A DNA stretch of 64,000 bases from Streptomyces meridianus (GTDB lineage Bacteria > Actinomycetota > Actinomycetes > Streptomycetales > Streptomycetaceae), in assembly GCF_023703325.1 (NCBI RefSeq), contig NZ_JAMQGM010000002.1, forward strand, positions 186,001-250,000. The letters run 5' to 3'. The notes beneath the pieces are model-generated. The model worked only from the letters and a program-made list of their open reading frames with translations. It searched no databases and was not told the DNA's origin. Below are positions 27,563 through 37,091 of this stretch, one piece after another. The translations under genes were made by a program, and so were the position numbers. The stretch's first letter is position 1. Every line of letters begins with the position of its first letter.

Positions 27563-27568
27563 TAGGCT
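27563..27568 (+). promoter_or_regulatory. -10 box (TAGGCT) of xseB, leaderless
   Basis: TAGGCT lies 7 nt before ATG 27576, so xseB has its own likely leaderless promoter although it follows xseA. Confidence 0.55.
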
Positions 27569-27575
27569 GGAGACC

Positions 27576-27863
27576 ATGACCGAGACGGACGCAGAGCCGA
27601 CCGCAGCCGCCCCCGACGCAGATGCCCCGGCAGGCGGCGGTGCTGCGGCCTCACTCGGCTACGAGCAGGCACGGGACGAGCTCGTCGAGGTCGTCCGCCG
27701 CCTGGAAGCCGGCGGCACCACGCTGGAGGAGTCACTGGCCCTCTGGGAACGCGGCGAGGAACTGGCGAAGGTCTGCCGCCGCTGGCTCGAGGGTGCCCGC
27801 GCACGTCTCGACGCCGCCCTGGCCGCCGAGGAGAAGGCCGGGGAGGACGGGCGCCAGGTGTAG
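27576..27863 (+). CDS. xseB: Exodeoxyribonuclease VII small subunit
   Basis: 95-aa helical partner of XseA. The conserved core is [20 protein letters not shown] followed by [20 protein letters not shown]; the first 27 residues are Ala/Asp-rich and poorly conserved. The small subunit forms the elongated helical stalk of the exonuclease VII complex. The order xseA-xseB is the standard arrangement. Confidence 0.95.
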   Translation: MTETDAEPTAAAPDADAPAGGGAAASLGYEQARDELVEVVRRLEAGGTTLEESLALWERGEELAKVCRRWLEGARARLDAALAAEEKAGEDGRQV

Positions 27864-27959
27864 CTGTCGCGTCGCAGTCATCCGGCTTTCGACGGGCTCC
27901 GGGCCGGGCCTCCCGGCCCCGCGCAGTATGTGAATCCGATCACACCACCGCCGTTTTAG

Positions 27960-27987
27960 TTGAAAGTTCACCTAACTTCCGTAGGGT
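27960..27987 (+). promoter_or_regulatory. Promoter with embedded operator upstream of the nitroreductase
   Basis: -35 TTGAAA (27960-27965) and -10 TAGGGT (27982-27987) are separated by 16 nt. The spacer contains an inverted repeat AAGTT-N5-AACTT (27964-27978). The region is AT-rich compared with its surroundings. The start codon is 42 nt downstream. Repression by a MarR- or HxlR-type regulator is inferred. Confidence 0.6.
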
Positions 27988-28029
27988 TGGATCCGTCAGA
28001 GAGAACCGACCCCACGAGAAGGTGCGCAG

Positions 28030-28623
28030 ATGACCCTCGCCCTCGACGCGGCCGCCCAGGACCTCCTCTTCCGCGAGGCACGGAGCGCCAACACGTTCAC
28101 CGACGAGCCGGTGACGGACGAGCAGATCCAGGCCGTCTACGACCTGGTCAAGTACGCGCCGACGGCGTTCAACCAGTCACCGCTGCGCATCGTCCTGGTC
28201 CGCTCGGACGAGGGTCGCGAGCGGCTCGTCCAGCACATGGCGGAGGGGAACCGGCCCAAGACGTCCACCGCCCCGCTGGTCGCGATCCTGGCCGCCGACC
28301 ACGAGTTCCACGAGGAGCTCCCGCGCCTCTTCCCGCACTTCCCGCAGGCCAAGGACGCCTTCTTCGCCGAGCGGCCCGCCCGTGAGCAGTCGGCGTCCTT
28401 CAACGCCGCGCTCCAGGTCGGCTACTTCATCATCGGCATCCGCGCGGCCGGTCTCGCCGCGGGGCCGATGACCGGCTACGACGCCGCCGGGATCAACAAG
28501 GAGTTCTTCCCCGACGGCGACCACTCGGTGCTGGCCGTCGTGAACATCGGCCGCCCCGGCGAAAGCGCCTGGCTCGAGCGCAGCCCCCGCCTGGCCTACG
28601 ACGAGGTCGTCACGACCGTCTGA
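28030..28623 (+). CDS. Malonic semialdehyde reductase / RutE-like nitroreductase
   Basis: 197-aa FMN-dependent nitroreductase of the RutE/HadB branch. Signature stretches are ARSANTFTDEPVTDEQI, KYAPTAFNQSPLRIVLV and AAGLAAGPMTGYD. RutE reduces malonic semialdehyde in pyrimidine breakdown, but no rut genes are nearby, so a general quinone or nitro-compound reductase role is equally likely. GTGCGCAG precedes ATG 28030. A clear sigma-70-type promoter with an internal inverted repeat lies upstream, so expression is probably inducible. A 19-bp terminator follows. Confidence 0.88.
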   Translation: MTLALDAAAQDLLFREARSANTFTDEPVTDEQIQAVYDLVKYAPTAFNQSPLRIVLVRSDEGRERLVQHMAEGNRPKTSTAPLVAILAADHEFHEELPRLFPHFPQAKDAFFAERPAREQSASFNAALQVGYFIIGIRAAGLAAGPMTGYDAAGINKEFFPDGDHSVLAVVNIGRPGESAWLERSPRLAYDEVVTTV

Positions 28624-28636
28624 GGGTCCGGAACGG

Positions 28637-28683
28637 CAGGGGCCGGGCCCGAGGGGTGAACACGCCCTCGGGCCCGGCCCCTG
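28637..28683. terminator. Terminator after the nitroreductase
   Basis: 19-bp perfect stem (28637-28655 with 28665-28683) with a 9-nt loop between convergent genes; bidirectional. Confidence 0.85.
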
Positions 28684-28729
28684 TGCGTTTCCGGTCGCGC
28701 GCGGAGGATCCACGGCCCCGCGCGACGGA

Positions 28730-29272
28730 TCAGGTGCCGCGGAGCGCGGCGGCCATCTCCGCCAGCCGCTCGAAGGACGCGGTGCCGGTGACGACGGTCG
28801 TGACGCCCTTCTGCTCCCGCACCAGCGCCCGGTACGTCTCGCCCTCGTAGCGGTCCCACTTGTCCCCGCCGGCCTTCACCGCGTCACCGGCCGGCTCGGC
28901 CCGCTTCGTGACGCTCGAGATGAACGCGGCCGGCCGGCCGTCGCTCTGCTCCACGGCGACGTACTGCTCCTTCGGGGCGAGGAATCCCAGGTGCCACTGG
29001 GCGCCGTCGGAGCCGTTGCCCTCGTAGGTCACCGAGGTCGCACGCCAGCCGCGGCCCAGCCCCTCGGGTGCCAGGACGGGGTAGGGCGCGGCACGTCGGG
29101 CGGACGCCAGTTCCACCCGGTAGTCGACCGTCTTCACGGGATTCTTCGACTCGTCGTGCGGAATGACGACGTAGATCCCGGCGGAGACGGCCACGATGAC
29201 CGCCATCGACAGGACCATGTCCCGAACTGTCTGATTGCCACGCTTACCTGCCACGGCCCCATCGTCCCCCAT
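28730..29272 (-). CDS. DUF4245 membrane-anchored protein
   Basis: 180-aa protein with one N-terminal transmembrane segment (VRDMVLSMAVIVAVSAGIYV) and an extracytoplasmic domain (DYRVELASARRAAPYPVLAP, then GLGRGWRATSV). This matches DUF4245, often next to glpX in actinobacteria; function unknown. ATG 29272 (MGDDGAVAGKRGNQTV) is used; the frame opens 12 codons earlier but without conserved sequence. Divergent from glpX. Confidence 0.85.
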   Translation of the reverse strand: MGDDGAVAGKRGNQTVRDMVLSMAVIVAVSAGIYVVIPHDESKNPVKTVDYRVELASARRAAPYPVLAPEGLGRGWRATSVTYEGNGSDGAQWHLGFLAPKEQYVAVEQSDGRPAAFISSVTKRAEPAGDAVKAGGDKWDRYEGETYRALVREQKGVTTVVTGTASFERLAEMAAALRGT

Positions 29273-29457
29273 GGCCCCGGCAACCCTCCGGCGGGGGCCC
29301 GTCGTCACGGCACCCCGCGCCCGGGCGAGCCGCTCATCCGTAGGGCGCCCTGCTCACATTGGCAGTGAACCGATACTGTTCCTTACACGGGGGGAACTCT
29401 CCTCCCGACGCACAACCGCATTTTCCCGGCCGTCGCCGTACAGAAAGGTGCGCTCCG

Positions 29458-30489
29458 ATGACCGAGCACAACCTCCCGTCCTCGCTCGAAGTGAGCCCGG
29501 AACACCCGGACCGCAACCTCGCGCTGGAGCTCGTCAGGGTGACGGAGGCGGCGGCCATGGCCGCCGGACGGTGGGTCGGGAGGGGCGACAAGATCGGCGC
29601 CGACGGCGCCGCGGTGAACGCCATGCGCACCCTCGTCCACACCGTCTCGATGAACGGCGTCGTCGTCATCGGCGAGGGCGAGAAGGACGAGGCGCCGATG
29701 CTCTACAACGGCGAGCGCGTCGGCGACGGGACCGGGGCGGAGTGCGACGTCGCCGTGGACCCGGTCGACGGCACGACGCTGACCGCGAAGGGCATGTCGA
29801 ACGCGGTGTCCGTGCTGGCCGTCGCCGACCGCGGAACGATGTTCGACCCGTCCGCGGTGTTCTACATGGACAAGCTGGCCACCGGTCCGGAGGCCGCCGA
29901 CTACGTCGACATCACCGCCCCGCCGGCGGTCAACATCCGCCGGGTCGCCAAGGCCAAGGGCGGCTCGCCCGAGGACGTCACCGTGGTGATCCTCGACCGG
30001 CCGCGCCACGAGGGCATCGTCAAGGAGATCCGCGAGGCCGGCGCACGCATCAAGTTCATCTCCGACGGCGACGTCGCCGGCGCCATCATGGCGGTGCGGG
30101 AGGGCACCGGCGTCGACCTGCTGATGGGCATCGGCGGCACACCGGAGGGCATCATCGCCGCCTGCGCGATCAAGTGCCTCGGCGGAACCATCCAGGGCAA
30201 GCTGTGGCCCAAGGACCTGGAGGAGAAGCAGCGGGCGCTGGACGCCGGCCACGACCTCGACCGGGTGCTGCACATCGACGACCTGGTCAGCGGCGACAAC
30301 GTGTTCTTCGTCGCGACGGGCATCACCGACGGCGAACTGCTGCGCGGCGTGCGCTACCGCGCCGAGACGGCGACCACCCAGTCGCTGGTGGTGCGCTCCA
30401 AGTCCGGCACGATCCGGCAGATCGACTCGACGCACCGGCTCGCGAAGCTCCGCGCGTACAGCTCGGTCGACTTCGACCGCGCGCGCTGA
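29458..30489 (+). CDS. glpX: Class II fructose-1,6-bisphosphatase
   Basis: 343-aa gluconeogenic phosphatase converting fructose-1,6-bisphosphate to fructose-6-phosphate. Metal-binding and substrate motifs are [29 protein letters not shown] and [29 protein letters not shown] is the family signature. ATG 29458 has AGAAAGG about 10 nt upstream, and the conserved N-terminus begins right after, so the open frame back to 29359 is not used. A 17-bp terminator follows. In actinobacteria this is normally the main FBPase. Confidence 0.97.
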   Translation: MTEHNLPSSLEVSPEHPDRNLALELVRVTEAAAMAAGRWVGRGDKIGADGAAVNAMRTLVHTVSMNGVVVIGEGEKDEAPMLYNGERVGDGTGAECDVAVDPVDGTTLTAKGMSNAVSVLAVADRGTMFDPSAVFYMDKLATGPEAADYVDITAPPAVNIRRVAKAKGGSPEDVTVVILDRPRHEGIVKEIREAGARIKFISDGDVAGAIMAVREGTGVDLLMGIGGTPEGIIAACAIKCLGGTIQGKLWPKDLEEKQRALDAGHDLDRVLHIDDLVSGDNVFFVATGITDGELLRGVRYRAETATTQSLVVRSKSGTIRQIDSTHRLAKLRAYSSVDFDRAR

Positions 30490-30523
30490 CACCCCGGGCC
30501 GGCTCCCCTGCCGGCACCGCACG

Positions 30524-30561
30524 CGCGACGGGCCGCTCCGCTTCCGGAGCGGCCCGTCGCG
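30524..30561. terminator. Terminator between glpX and the WhiB-like gene
   Basis: 17-bp perfect stem (30524-30540 with 30545-30561), CTTC loop, between convergent genes. Confidence 0.85.
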
Positions 30562-30590
30562 TACCTGAGGTTCGCGGAAAGGGTGCGGCG

Positions 30591-30965
30591 TCAGCCGGCG
30601 GCCGCGACTGCGCCCCGGGCCGCGGCCCGCCGCTCCATCTCGCGGCGCCTGCGCCGGGCCAGCACCACGCGGCGCTCGGCAGCGGTGAGCCCGCCCCAGA
30701 CGCCGTACGGCTCGGGCTGGAGCAGGGCGTGCTCCCGGCACTCGACCATCACCGGGCAGCCGGCGCAGACCCGCTTCGCAGCGGCTTCCCGTGACAGTCG
30801 GGCGGCTGTCGGTTCCTTGGAGGGGGCGAAGAACAACCCGGCCTCGTCGCGGCGGCACACCGCCTCGGAGTGCCAGGGTCCTGCGTCGTCGCCCCGGTCG
30901 CGTACGGCGGGGCGCTGCGACGGTATGGCGGCGGTCTGCAGGGGCTGATGCGGCGTTTGCAGCAC
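30591..30965 (-). CDS. WhiB-like iron-sulfur transcription factor
   Basis: 124-aa Wbl protein. Four cluster cysteines are in VCRRDE, VCAGCPVMVEC; GVWGGLTAAERR is the family turn, followed by a basic DNA-contacting tail. Wbl proteins bind a [4Fe-4S] cluster sensitive to O2 or NO and act with the principal sigma factor on development or stress genes. GTG 30965 has AGGAG 6 nt upstream. It is convergent with glpX. From remembered gene order this could be WblI, but I cannot confirm the assignment. Confidence 0.95.
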   Translation of the reverse strand: MLQTPHQPLQTAAIPSQRPAVRDRGDDAGPWHSEAVCRRDEAGLFFAPSKEPTAARLSREAAAKRVCAGCPVMVECREHALLQPEPYGVWGGLTAAERRVVLARRRRREMERRAAARGAVAAAG

Positions 30966-31169
30966 GGTCTACTCCTGACGACGGGTTCGCGAAAGAGTCA
31001 CCCTTCACCCGCCTTCCGCGTCCGGCGATGCACACCCCCGCGCCGGACGGAACGCGGATGCAGCAGGCTTACCCGCTGCGGCCTGCTTCATGCCGAGCGT
31101 GCACGACCGTGCGCGGAGGGTGGAGCAGTTCCGCGGAACCACCGCGGCCCGCCGCCGCGCGTCCGCGGG

Positions 31170-31871
31170 TCAGTCCCCGAGTTCAGGACGCTTGCGACCG
31201 CGCAGGTCCCGCAGCCGCTTCCCCCGCTTCGGCTTGGCATCCACCCCTCCGAACATCGCGAACCCGCCGACGATCACCACCGGGGCGCCCGGGTCGGGGG
31301 CTTCGTACGTCTTGACGTCGAAGCCGCCGAAGATTCCGATGCCGCTGCCGCGCAGCGAGACGTTCTCCGGCACCTTGATGTCCACACCGCCGAAGATCGC
31401 GGTCGCGTTGATGCGGATCTCCTGCTGCTCGAAGACCGCCTCGGTCAGGTCGATGTCCACGCCGCCGAAGATCGCGGTGGCGGTGGTGCGGCGTCCGACC
31501 CGCCAGCGGCCCTTCCGGGTGGCACCGCCGAAGACGGCGACCAGGTTCTCGCCGCCCGCCGGGGCGTCCGAGTGCGGTGTCACCGCCCCCACCTGCGGAG
31601 ACGCACGGCGCGGGCCGTGCGCGTCACGTCCGGCCGGGAGGTCGCGCACGAGCGGCTCCAGGTCCGCGACGGTCCGGGCCCGGTACACCTGCTCGACGCG
31701 TTCCGCGTGCTCGTCGGCGTCGAGCCGGCCCTCTGCGAGCGCCTCGCGGAGGATGTCGGCGATCCGGTCCCGGTCGGCGTCGGAGGCGCGCAGCTGCGGC
31801 TCCGCCGCCGGCGCCGGCTTCTTGGTCAACGAGGGCTGCTGATCACGTTTTTCGAGCGAAGACTCATCCAC
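31170..31871 (-). CDS. DUF1707 / LiaF-like C-terminal protein
   Basis: 233-aa protein with an N-terminal DUF1707 domain (RASDADRDRIADILREALAE, then GRLDADEHAERVEQVY) and a C-terminal beta-helix-like region with three repeats of a FGG motif (AIFGGVDIDL, AIFGGVDIKV, GIFGGFDVKT) as in cell-wall-active antibiotic response proteins. No membrane segment lies between them. Its role may be envelope-stress sensing, inferred from LiaF. GTG 31871 is preceded by -10 TAGGCT at 6 nt, so the mRNA should be leaderless, and a palindrome lies just upstream. Confidence 0.88.
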   Translation of the reverse strand: MDESSLEKRDQQPSLTKKPAPAAEPQLRASDADRDRIADILREALAEGRLDADEHAERVEQVYRARTVADLEPLVRDLPAGRDAHGPRRASPQVGAVTPHSDAPAGGENLVAVFGGATRKGRWRVGRRTTATAIFGGVDIDLTEAVFEQQEIRINATAIFGGVDIKVPENVSLRGSGIGIFGGFDVKTYEAPDPGAPVVIVGGFAMFGGVDAKPKRGKRLRDLRGRKRPELGD

Positions 31872-31877
31872 CGTTCC

Positions 31878-31903
31878 AGCCTAGCGAAACGCGATAGATC
31901 GCG
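31878..31903 (-). promoter_or_regulatory. Promoter and palindrome of the DUF1707 gene
   Basis: -10 TAGGCT at 31878-31883 is 6 nt before the GTG. The palindrome CGCGATAGATCGCG (31890-31903; 6-bp arms, AG spacer) lies where the -35 would be, a good place for repression. Confidence 0.55.
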
Positions 31904-32103
31904 AACAGGTCCTTTCCCGCAATACCGGGGGCCCGGCGTGACCGGTGGCGCCCCCGGGCCGGGCAGTGCGGGCCACCTCACAGCCGCACCGTCCCCCGGC
32001 CGTTCTACTCTGGACGACGGCCCCCCGCGCCCGAGCAGTCGGCGTACGGGGCCCCAGTCTCCGACTGGCAGCCGATGTCGTCTGCGAATGAGGAATGGCC
32101 GTC

Positions 32104-33819
<1,716 letters not shown>

Positions 33820-33837
33820 GCCCCCGGCAGGAACCCC

Positions 33838-33871
33838 GTGAGTCCCCGGCAGCCCGCTGCCGGGGACTCAC
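33838..33871. terminator. Terminator after class I fumarase
   Basis: 15-bp perfect stem (33838-33852 with 33857-33871) and a CCCG loop. Separates the two fumarase genes; the remaining ~200 nt to 34070 show no gene. Confidence 0.85.
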
Positions 33872-34070
33872 GCGCGATCGGCCGGCCGCGCACGGCGCAG
33901 GCGGCGGGGCACGGAAGGCCGCGAACCGGCCGACGGAGTGGTTTCGGTACCGATGGCCGGGAAGATGCAGTGCGGCATGTGGTCGACTTTCGGCCATGCC
34001 GAGTCGGCGTCCCGCGCACGGGAAACCGTGGGTGGGCAGAAGGCCCCGCACTCCCGGGAGGTGACCGGCC

Positions 34071-35465
34071 GTGGCCGGCGACGAGAAGTACCGCATCGAG
34101 CACGACTCCATGGGCGAGGTGCGGGTCCCCGCCGACGCCAGGTGGCGGGCCCAGACCCAGCGGGCCGTGGAGAACTTCCCGGTCTCGGGGCAGCGCCTGG
34201 AGCGGGCGCACATCGAAGCGCTGGCCCGGATCAAAGGCGCGGCCGCCCGGGTGAACGCCCGCCTCGGAGTGCTCGACGAACAGTTGGCCGAGTCCGTGGC
34301 GCAGGCCGCCGACGAGGTCGCCGAGGGCCGCTGGGACGACCACTTCCCCGTCGACGTGTTCCAGACCGGCTCCGGCACGTCCTCCAACATGAACACCAAC
34401 GAGGTCGTCGCCACCCTCGCGAGCGAGCGGCTGGGCGCGCCGGTCCACCCGAACGACCACGTCAACGCGGGCCAGTCGTCCAACGACGTGTTCCCCTCGT
34501 CCGTCCACATCGCCGCGACCGCGGCGGTGACCCGCGACCTGATGCCGGCCCTGGAGCACCTGGCCGAGTCCCTGGAGCGGAAGGCGTCGGAGCTGGCCGG
34601 CGTCGTCAAGGCCGGCCGCACGCACCTGATGGACGCCACCCCGGTCACCCTGGGGCAGGAGTTCGGCGGCTATGCCGCGCAGGTCCGGTACGGCGTCGAA
34701 CGGCTGGCGGCCTCACTGCCCCGGCTGGCCGAACTGCCCCTCGGAGGCACGGCGGTCGGCACCGGCATCAACACCCCGCCGGGCTTCGCCGCCGAGGTGA
34801 TCGCCGAGGTGGCACGGGCCACCGGGCTGCCGCTCACCGAGGCCCGCAACCACTTCGAGGCCCAGGGCGCACGGGACGGTCTGGTGGAGACCTCCGGTCA
34901 GTTGCGCACCATCGCCGTGGGGCTCACCAAGATCTGCAACGACCTGCGCTGGATGGCCTCGGGTCCGCGTACCGGACTGGCCGAGATCAGCCTTCCCGAC
35001 CTCCAGCCCGGTTCGTCGATCATGCCCGGCAAGGTCAACCCGGTGATCCCTGAGGCGGTGCTGATGGTCGCGGCGCAGGTGACCGGCAACGACACGACCG
35101 TCGCGGTGGCCGGGGCCTCGGGAAACTTCGAGCTCAACGTGATGATGCCGGTGATCGCCAAGAACCTGCTCGAGTCGGTCCGGCTGCTGGCGAACGCCTC
35201 GCGCCTGCTCGCGGACCGCACGGTCGACGGCATCACGGCCGACGCCGAGCGGACCCGGGAGTACGCCGAGTCCTCGCCGTCGGTGGTGACACCGCTCAAC
35301 AAGTACCTCGGGTACGAGGAGGCGGCGAAAGTCGCCAAGCAGTCACTGGCCGAGCGCCGGACGATCCGCGAGGTGGTCATCGCCGGCGGCTACGTCGAGC
35401 GGGGCGTGCTCACGGTGGAGCAGCTCGACGAGGCGCTGGACGTGCTGCGCATGACCCGTCCCTGA
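34071..35465 (+). CDS. fumC: Class II fumarate hydratase
   Basis: 464-aa Fe-independent fumarase of the fumarase/aspartase superfamily. The signature [20 protein letters not shown] and catalytic/tunnel motifs [27 protein letters not shown] and [12 protein letters not shown] are all present. GTG 34071 has GGGAGGTGA about 7 nt upstream. Backs up the class I enzyme when iron is limiting or oxidants are high. It is preceded by a terminator, so it has its own promoter. Confidence 0.97.
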   Translation: MAGDEKYRIEHDSMGEVRVPADARWRAQTQRAVENFPVSGQRLERAHIEALARIKGAAARVNARLGVLDEQLAESVAQAADEVAEGRWDDHFPVDVFQTGSGTSSNMNTNEVVATLASERLGAPVHPNDHVNAGQSSNDVFPSSVHIAATAAVTRDLMPALEHLAESLERKASELAGVVKAGRTHLMDATPVTLGQEFGGYAAQVRYGVERLAASLPRLAELPLGGTAVGTGINTPPGFAAEVIAEVARATGLPLTEARNHFEAQGARDGLVETSGQLRTIAVGLTKICNDLRWMASGPRTGLAEISLPDLQPGSSIMPGKVNPVIPEAVLMVAAQVTGNDTTVAVAGASGNFELNVMMPVIAKNLLESVRLLANASRLLADRTVDGITADAERTREYAESSPSVVTPLNKYLGYEEAAKVAKQSLAERRTIREVVIAGGYVERGVLTVEQLDEALDVLRMTRP

Positions 35466-35547
35466 ACCCGCCGAGGCCCGCCGGACCGACCGCTTGCGCG
35501 CGCCCACCGCGGGTGCGCGATCCCGGACCCCGATGCCGGGCACGCCC

Positions 35548-35553
35548 TAAGAT
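35548..35553 (+). promoter_or_regulatory. -10 box (TAAGAT) of the FomD-like gene, leaderless
   Basis: TAAGAT lies 6 nt before ATG 35560; no ribosome binding site intervenes. Confidence 0.55.
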
Positions 35554-35559
35554 CTGCTC

Positions 35560-36258
35560 ATGACAGGGGAGACGACGCACATGCGGGAAGGCGGTCGGAA
35601 CGACCGCGCGGGGGGCGGCTGGGCGGCCGGGGAGCACATCCTCTGGCGCTACCGCGGCAACGCCACGGACACCTTTCACATCTGCCGCCCCGTCACCGTC
35701 GTGCAGGACTCCCCGGAACTGCTCGCGGTGTGGATGGCGCCCGGCACGACGTGCGTGAAGCCCGTCCTCGCCGACGGCACGCCGGTGTACCGCGAGCCCC
35801 TGGCGACCCGTTACACCAAGCCGCGCGGCATCATACGGGCTCGCTGGTTCGGCACGGGGGTCCTCAAGCTGGCCCGGCCGGGCGACCCGTGGTCGGTGTG
35901 GCTGTTCTGGGACCGCGGATGGCGTTTCCGGAACTGGTACGTGAACCTGGAGGAGCCCCTGCGCCGGTGGCCCCACGGCGTCGACTCGGAGGACCACTTC
36001 CTCGACATCGAGGTCTACCCGGACCGCAGTTGGGCGTGGAAGGACGAGGACGAGTTCGACCAGGCGCAGCGGGTCGGCCTGCTCGGGGCCGAGCAGGCCG
36101 AGCGGGTCCGGGAGGCGGGACGGTCCGCCCTGGAGCTGGTCCGTTCCTGGGGCGCGCCGTTCGCCGACGGGTGGGAGAACTGGCGGCCGGACCCCCGATG
36201 GCAGGTGCCCGAGCTGCCGGCGGACTGGAACCGCTCCGCTCCGGAGGTGGCGCAATGA
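35560..36258 (+). CDS. FomD-like DUF402 hydrolase
   Basis: 232-aa DUF402 protein resembling FomD of fosfomycin clusters. Conserved features are the WGVDSEDHFLDIEVYPD-type acidic region (here HGVDSEDHFLDIEVYPDRSW) and the W-rich core YTKPRGIIRARW. FomD hydrolyses a CMP-phosphonate intermediate. No other phosphonate genes are here, so it is probably a housekeeping nucleotide or cytidylyl hydrolase. ATG 35560 is supported by the leaderless promoter. The methyltransferase gene follows after 81 nt. Confidence 0.85.
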   Translation: MTGETTHMREGGRNDRAGGGWAAGEHILWRYRGNATDTFHICRPVTVVQDSPELLAVWMAPGTTCVKPVLADGTPVYREPLATRYTKPRGIIRARWFGTGVLKLARPGDPWSVWLFWDRGWRFRNWYVNLEEPLRRWPHGVDSEDHFLDIEVYPDRSWAWKDEDEFDQAQRVGLLGAEQAERVREAGRSALELVRSWGAPFADGWENWRPDPRWQVPELPADWNRSAPEVAQ

Positions 36259-36339
36259 GGCACTTGCTGCGGACCCGGACAGCAACCGTAGGATCGTCCT
36301 CCGCACCATAGATCACGGGCAACTACCGAAGCATTCGTC

Positions 36340-37044
36340 ATGTCTGACTGGACGTCACCCGGAGGCAGGCCGTTGAACGGCGAAGGACACGAGGAGTACG
36401 GCGGGCCCGTCGGAGCGGGCCGCGCCGGACAGGCCGAGGCCTTCGACGCGATCGGCAACCGCTACGACGAGGCGTTCCCGCACAAGGACGGTCAACTGGC
36501 CGCCGGGCGGTGGCTCGCCTCCTCGCTGCCGGACGGGTCGCGCGTTCTCGACCTGGGCTGCGGCACCGGCCTCCCGACGGCACGGCAGCTCACGGCCGCC
36601 GGCCACCGGGTGACCGGGGTGGACTTCTCGTCCGTCATGCTCGGCCTGGCCGGGCGGAACGTGCCGGAGGCCGAGTTCCACGCGCTGGACATCGCGGAGG
36701 TGTCCGCCGAGCGGCTCGGCACCTTCGACGGTGCGGCGGCCTTCTTCTCCCTGTTGATGCTTCCGAGGGCCGAGATCCCCCGGGCTCTGCGTATGCTGCA
36801 TGCGGTGCTGCGGCCCGAGGGGCTGCTCGCACTGTCCATGGTCGAAGCCGACGCGGACGGCCTCGCAATTCCGTTCCTGGGCAACACCATCCGGGTATCG
36901 GGATACCCGAGGGACGAATTGCGGGAAGTCGTACGCAATGCGGGATTCGAGGTCACCGGGGAGGACTCGTATGTGTATGCCCCCGCCGACTCGGATGTGC
37001 CGCCCGAGATCCAACTCTTCCTGCACTGCCGACGACGTGCCTGA
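36340..37044 (+). CDS. Class I SAM-dependent methyltransferase
   Basis: 234-aa small-molecule methyltransferase. Motif I VLDLGCGTGLPTARQL, the acidic residue after beta-2 in VTGVDFSS, and DGAAAFFSLLMLPRAEI are clear. The first 40 residues are Gly-rich and unstructured. It lies in the same direction as the FomD-like gene and the SpoIIE-type gene, which starts 47 nt later. Substrate unknown. Unlike the islet methyltransferase at 20.1 kb, base composition is typical of the genome. Confidence 0.88.
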   Translation: MSDWTSPGGRPLNGEGHEEYGGPVGAGRAGQAEAFDAIGNRYDEAFPHKDGQLAAGRWLASSLPDGSRVLDLGCGTGLPTARQLTAAGHRVTGVDFSSVMLGLAGRNVPEAEFHALDIAEVSAERLGTFDGAAAFFSLLMLPRAEIPRALRMLHAVLRPEGLLALSMVEADADGLAIPFLGNTIRVSGYPRDELREVVRNAGFEVTGEDSYVYAPADSDVPPEIQLFLHCRRRA

Positions 37045-37091
37045 CCCACGGCGCGCCTGACGCGCAGACCCGGACGGATGGAACCCTACGC

